Assembly (NCBI GenBank): GCA_000720805.1
Contig: JODI01000178.1
Location: forward strand, 1 to 5,467
Direction of reading: 5' to 3'
Length of the DNA stretch: 5,467 nucleotides
Source: Streptomyces violaceoruber
Lineage (GTDB): Bacteria > Actinomycetota > Actinomycetes > Streptomycetales > Streptomycetaceae
In this document: piece after piece, positions 5,358-5,467 of the stretch
How positions within the stretch are numbered: position 1 is the first letter of the stretch
Layout: each line of letters opens with the position of its first letter
Notes under the pieces: generated by a model
Database searches by the model: none
What the model was told of the DNA's origin: nothing
Seen by the model: only the letters and a program-made list of their open reading frames with translations
Made by a program: the position numbers and the translations under genes

Positions 5358-5467
5358 AACCGTTCCTAATCAGTGAGCAGGAGTGAGTCTTGGACCCGTA
5401 CCTGGTCACTGCGGACATCCCGAACGGTTGTGGATGTCCTGGTCGCCCGCTTTCGCTCCACGACCGG
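5358..5467 (+). repeat. cluster of three inverted repeats after the DUF2786 gene
   Basis: AACCGTTC (5358-5365), one base after the stop codon, is complementary to GAACGGTT (5422-5429). That second arm lies in the 11-nt loop of a perfect 8-bp hairpin, GGACATCC (5413-5420) with GGATGTCC (5432-5439). A third pair, GGTCG (5441-5445) with CGACC (5461-5465), extends to 7 bp with one G-U pair. The hairpin may terminate the DUF2786 transcript. The first and second pairings cannot form as simple nested stems, so alternative or pseudoknotted folds are possible. Confidence 0.45.
5390..5467 (+). CDS. possible start of a further gene (runs off window), unrecognised
   Basis: A TTG at 5390-5392 stands 6 nt after an AGGAG ribosome-binding site (5379-5383) and opens a 26-codon frame with no stop to the window end. 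The frame begins with residues like MDPYLVTADIPNG. About two thirds of its third positions are G or C, better than the GTG frame starting at 5383 but below the other genes here. It overlaps the inverted-repeat cluster. I do not recognise the peptide, and the frame could be chance. Confidence 0.22.
   Translation, partial: MDPYLVTADIPNGCGCPGRPLSLHDR

Noticed and set aside
5373..5467. GTG-initiated frame at 5373 as the next gene
   Set aside because: It has uncommon AGG and AGT codons near its start, no well-placed ribosome-binding site and an unrecognised product; the TTG at 5390 is slightly better supported.

Overview
The window is about 70 % G+C or more, with strong G/C bias at third codon positions, leaderless-looking starts and a gene set typical of Streptomyces or a close actinobacterial relative. 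It looks like chromosomal DNA. I see no tRNA, rRNA, CRISPR array, insertion sequence or phage structural gene.

Layout: (1) bases 2-325, plus strand, hold the C-terminal 107 codons of an L-ribulose-5-phosphate 4-epimerase (AraD). (2) A roughly 180-bp gap carries a weak hairpin and a promoter-like element, followed by a family 2 glycosyltransferase (508-1401, plus). (3) A convergent 160-bp gap holds a very stable hairpin just after the glycosyltransferase, a short degenerate tandem repeat and a second hairpin. (4) On the minus strand are a 560-residue family A DNA polymerase (1562-3244) and, 83 bp upstream of it, a 245-residue protein with a helix-turn-helix and two Clp_N repeats (3328-4065). 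(5) A 79-bp divergent promoter region (4066-4144) holds four GTCAACC/GGTTGAC half-sites arranged as two 17-bp palindromes. (6) A 403-residue DUF2786 protein (4145-5356) reads on the plus strand. (7) The last 111 bp are rich in inverted repeats and may contain the start of another gene.

The most interesting part is the divergent region. The Clp_N gene has a near-consensus promoter, TTGACA-N17-TACGGT, whose -10 box ends 6 nt before the ATG, so the mRNA should be leaderless. Palindrome half-sites overlap both its -35 and -10 boxes. The gene product has a helix-turn-helix and two ClpC-type N-domain repeats but no ATPase. This fits a self-repressing regulator that may sense a ligand of the Clp N-domain, as reported for mycobacterial ClpC2. 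The same operator could also control the DUF2786 gene, and the polymerase may be co-transcribed with the regulator.

The polymerase keeps the family A catalytic residues. It has no 5'-nuclease domain, its 3'-5' exonuclease motifs appear lost, and it has Leu at the usual O-helix Phe position. The AraD and glycosyltransferase genes show no obvious functional link to the right-hand half.
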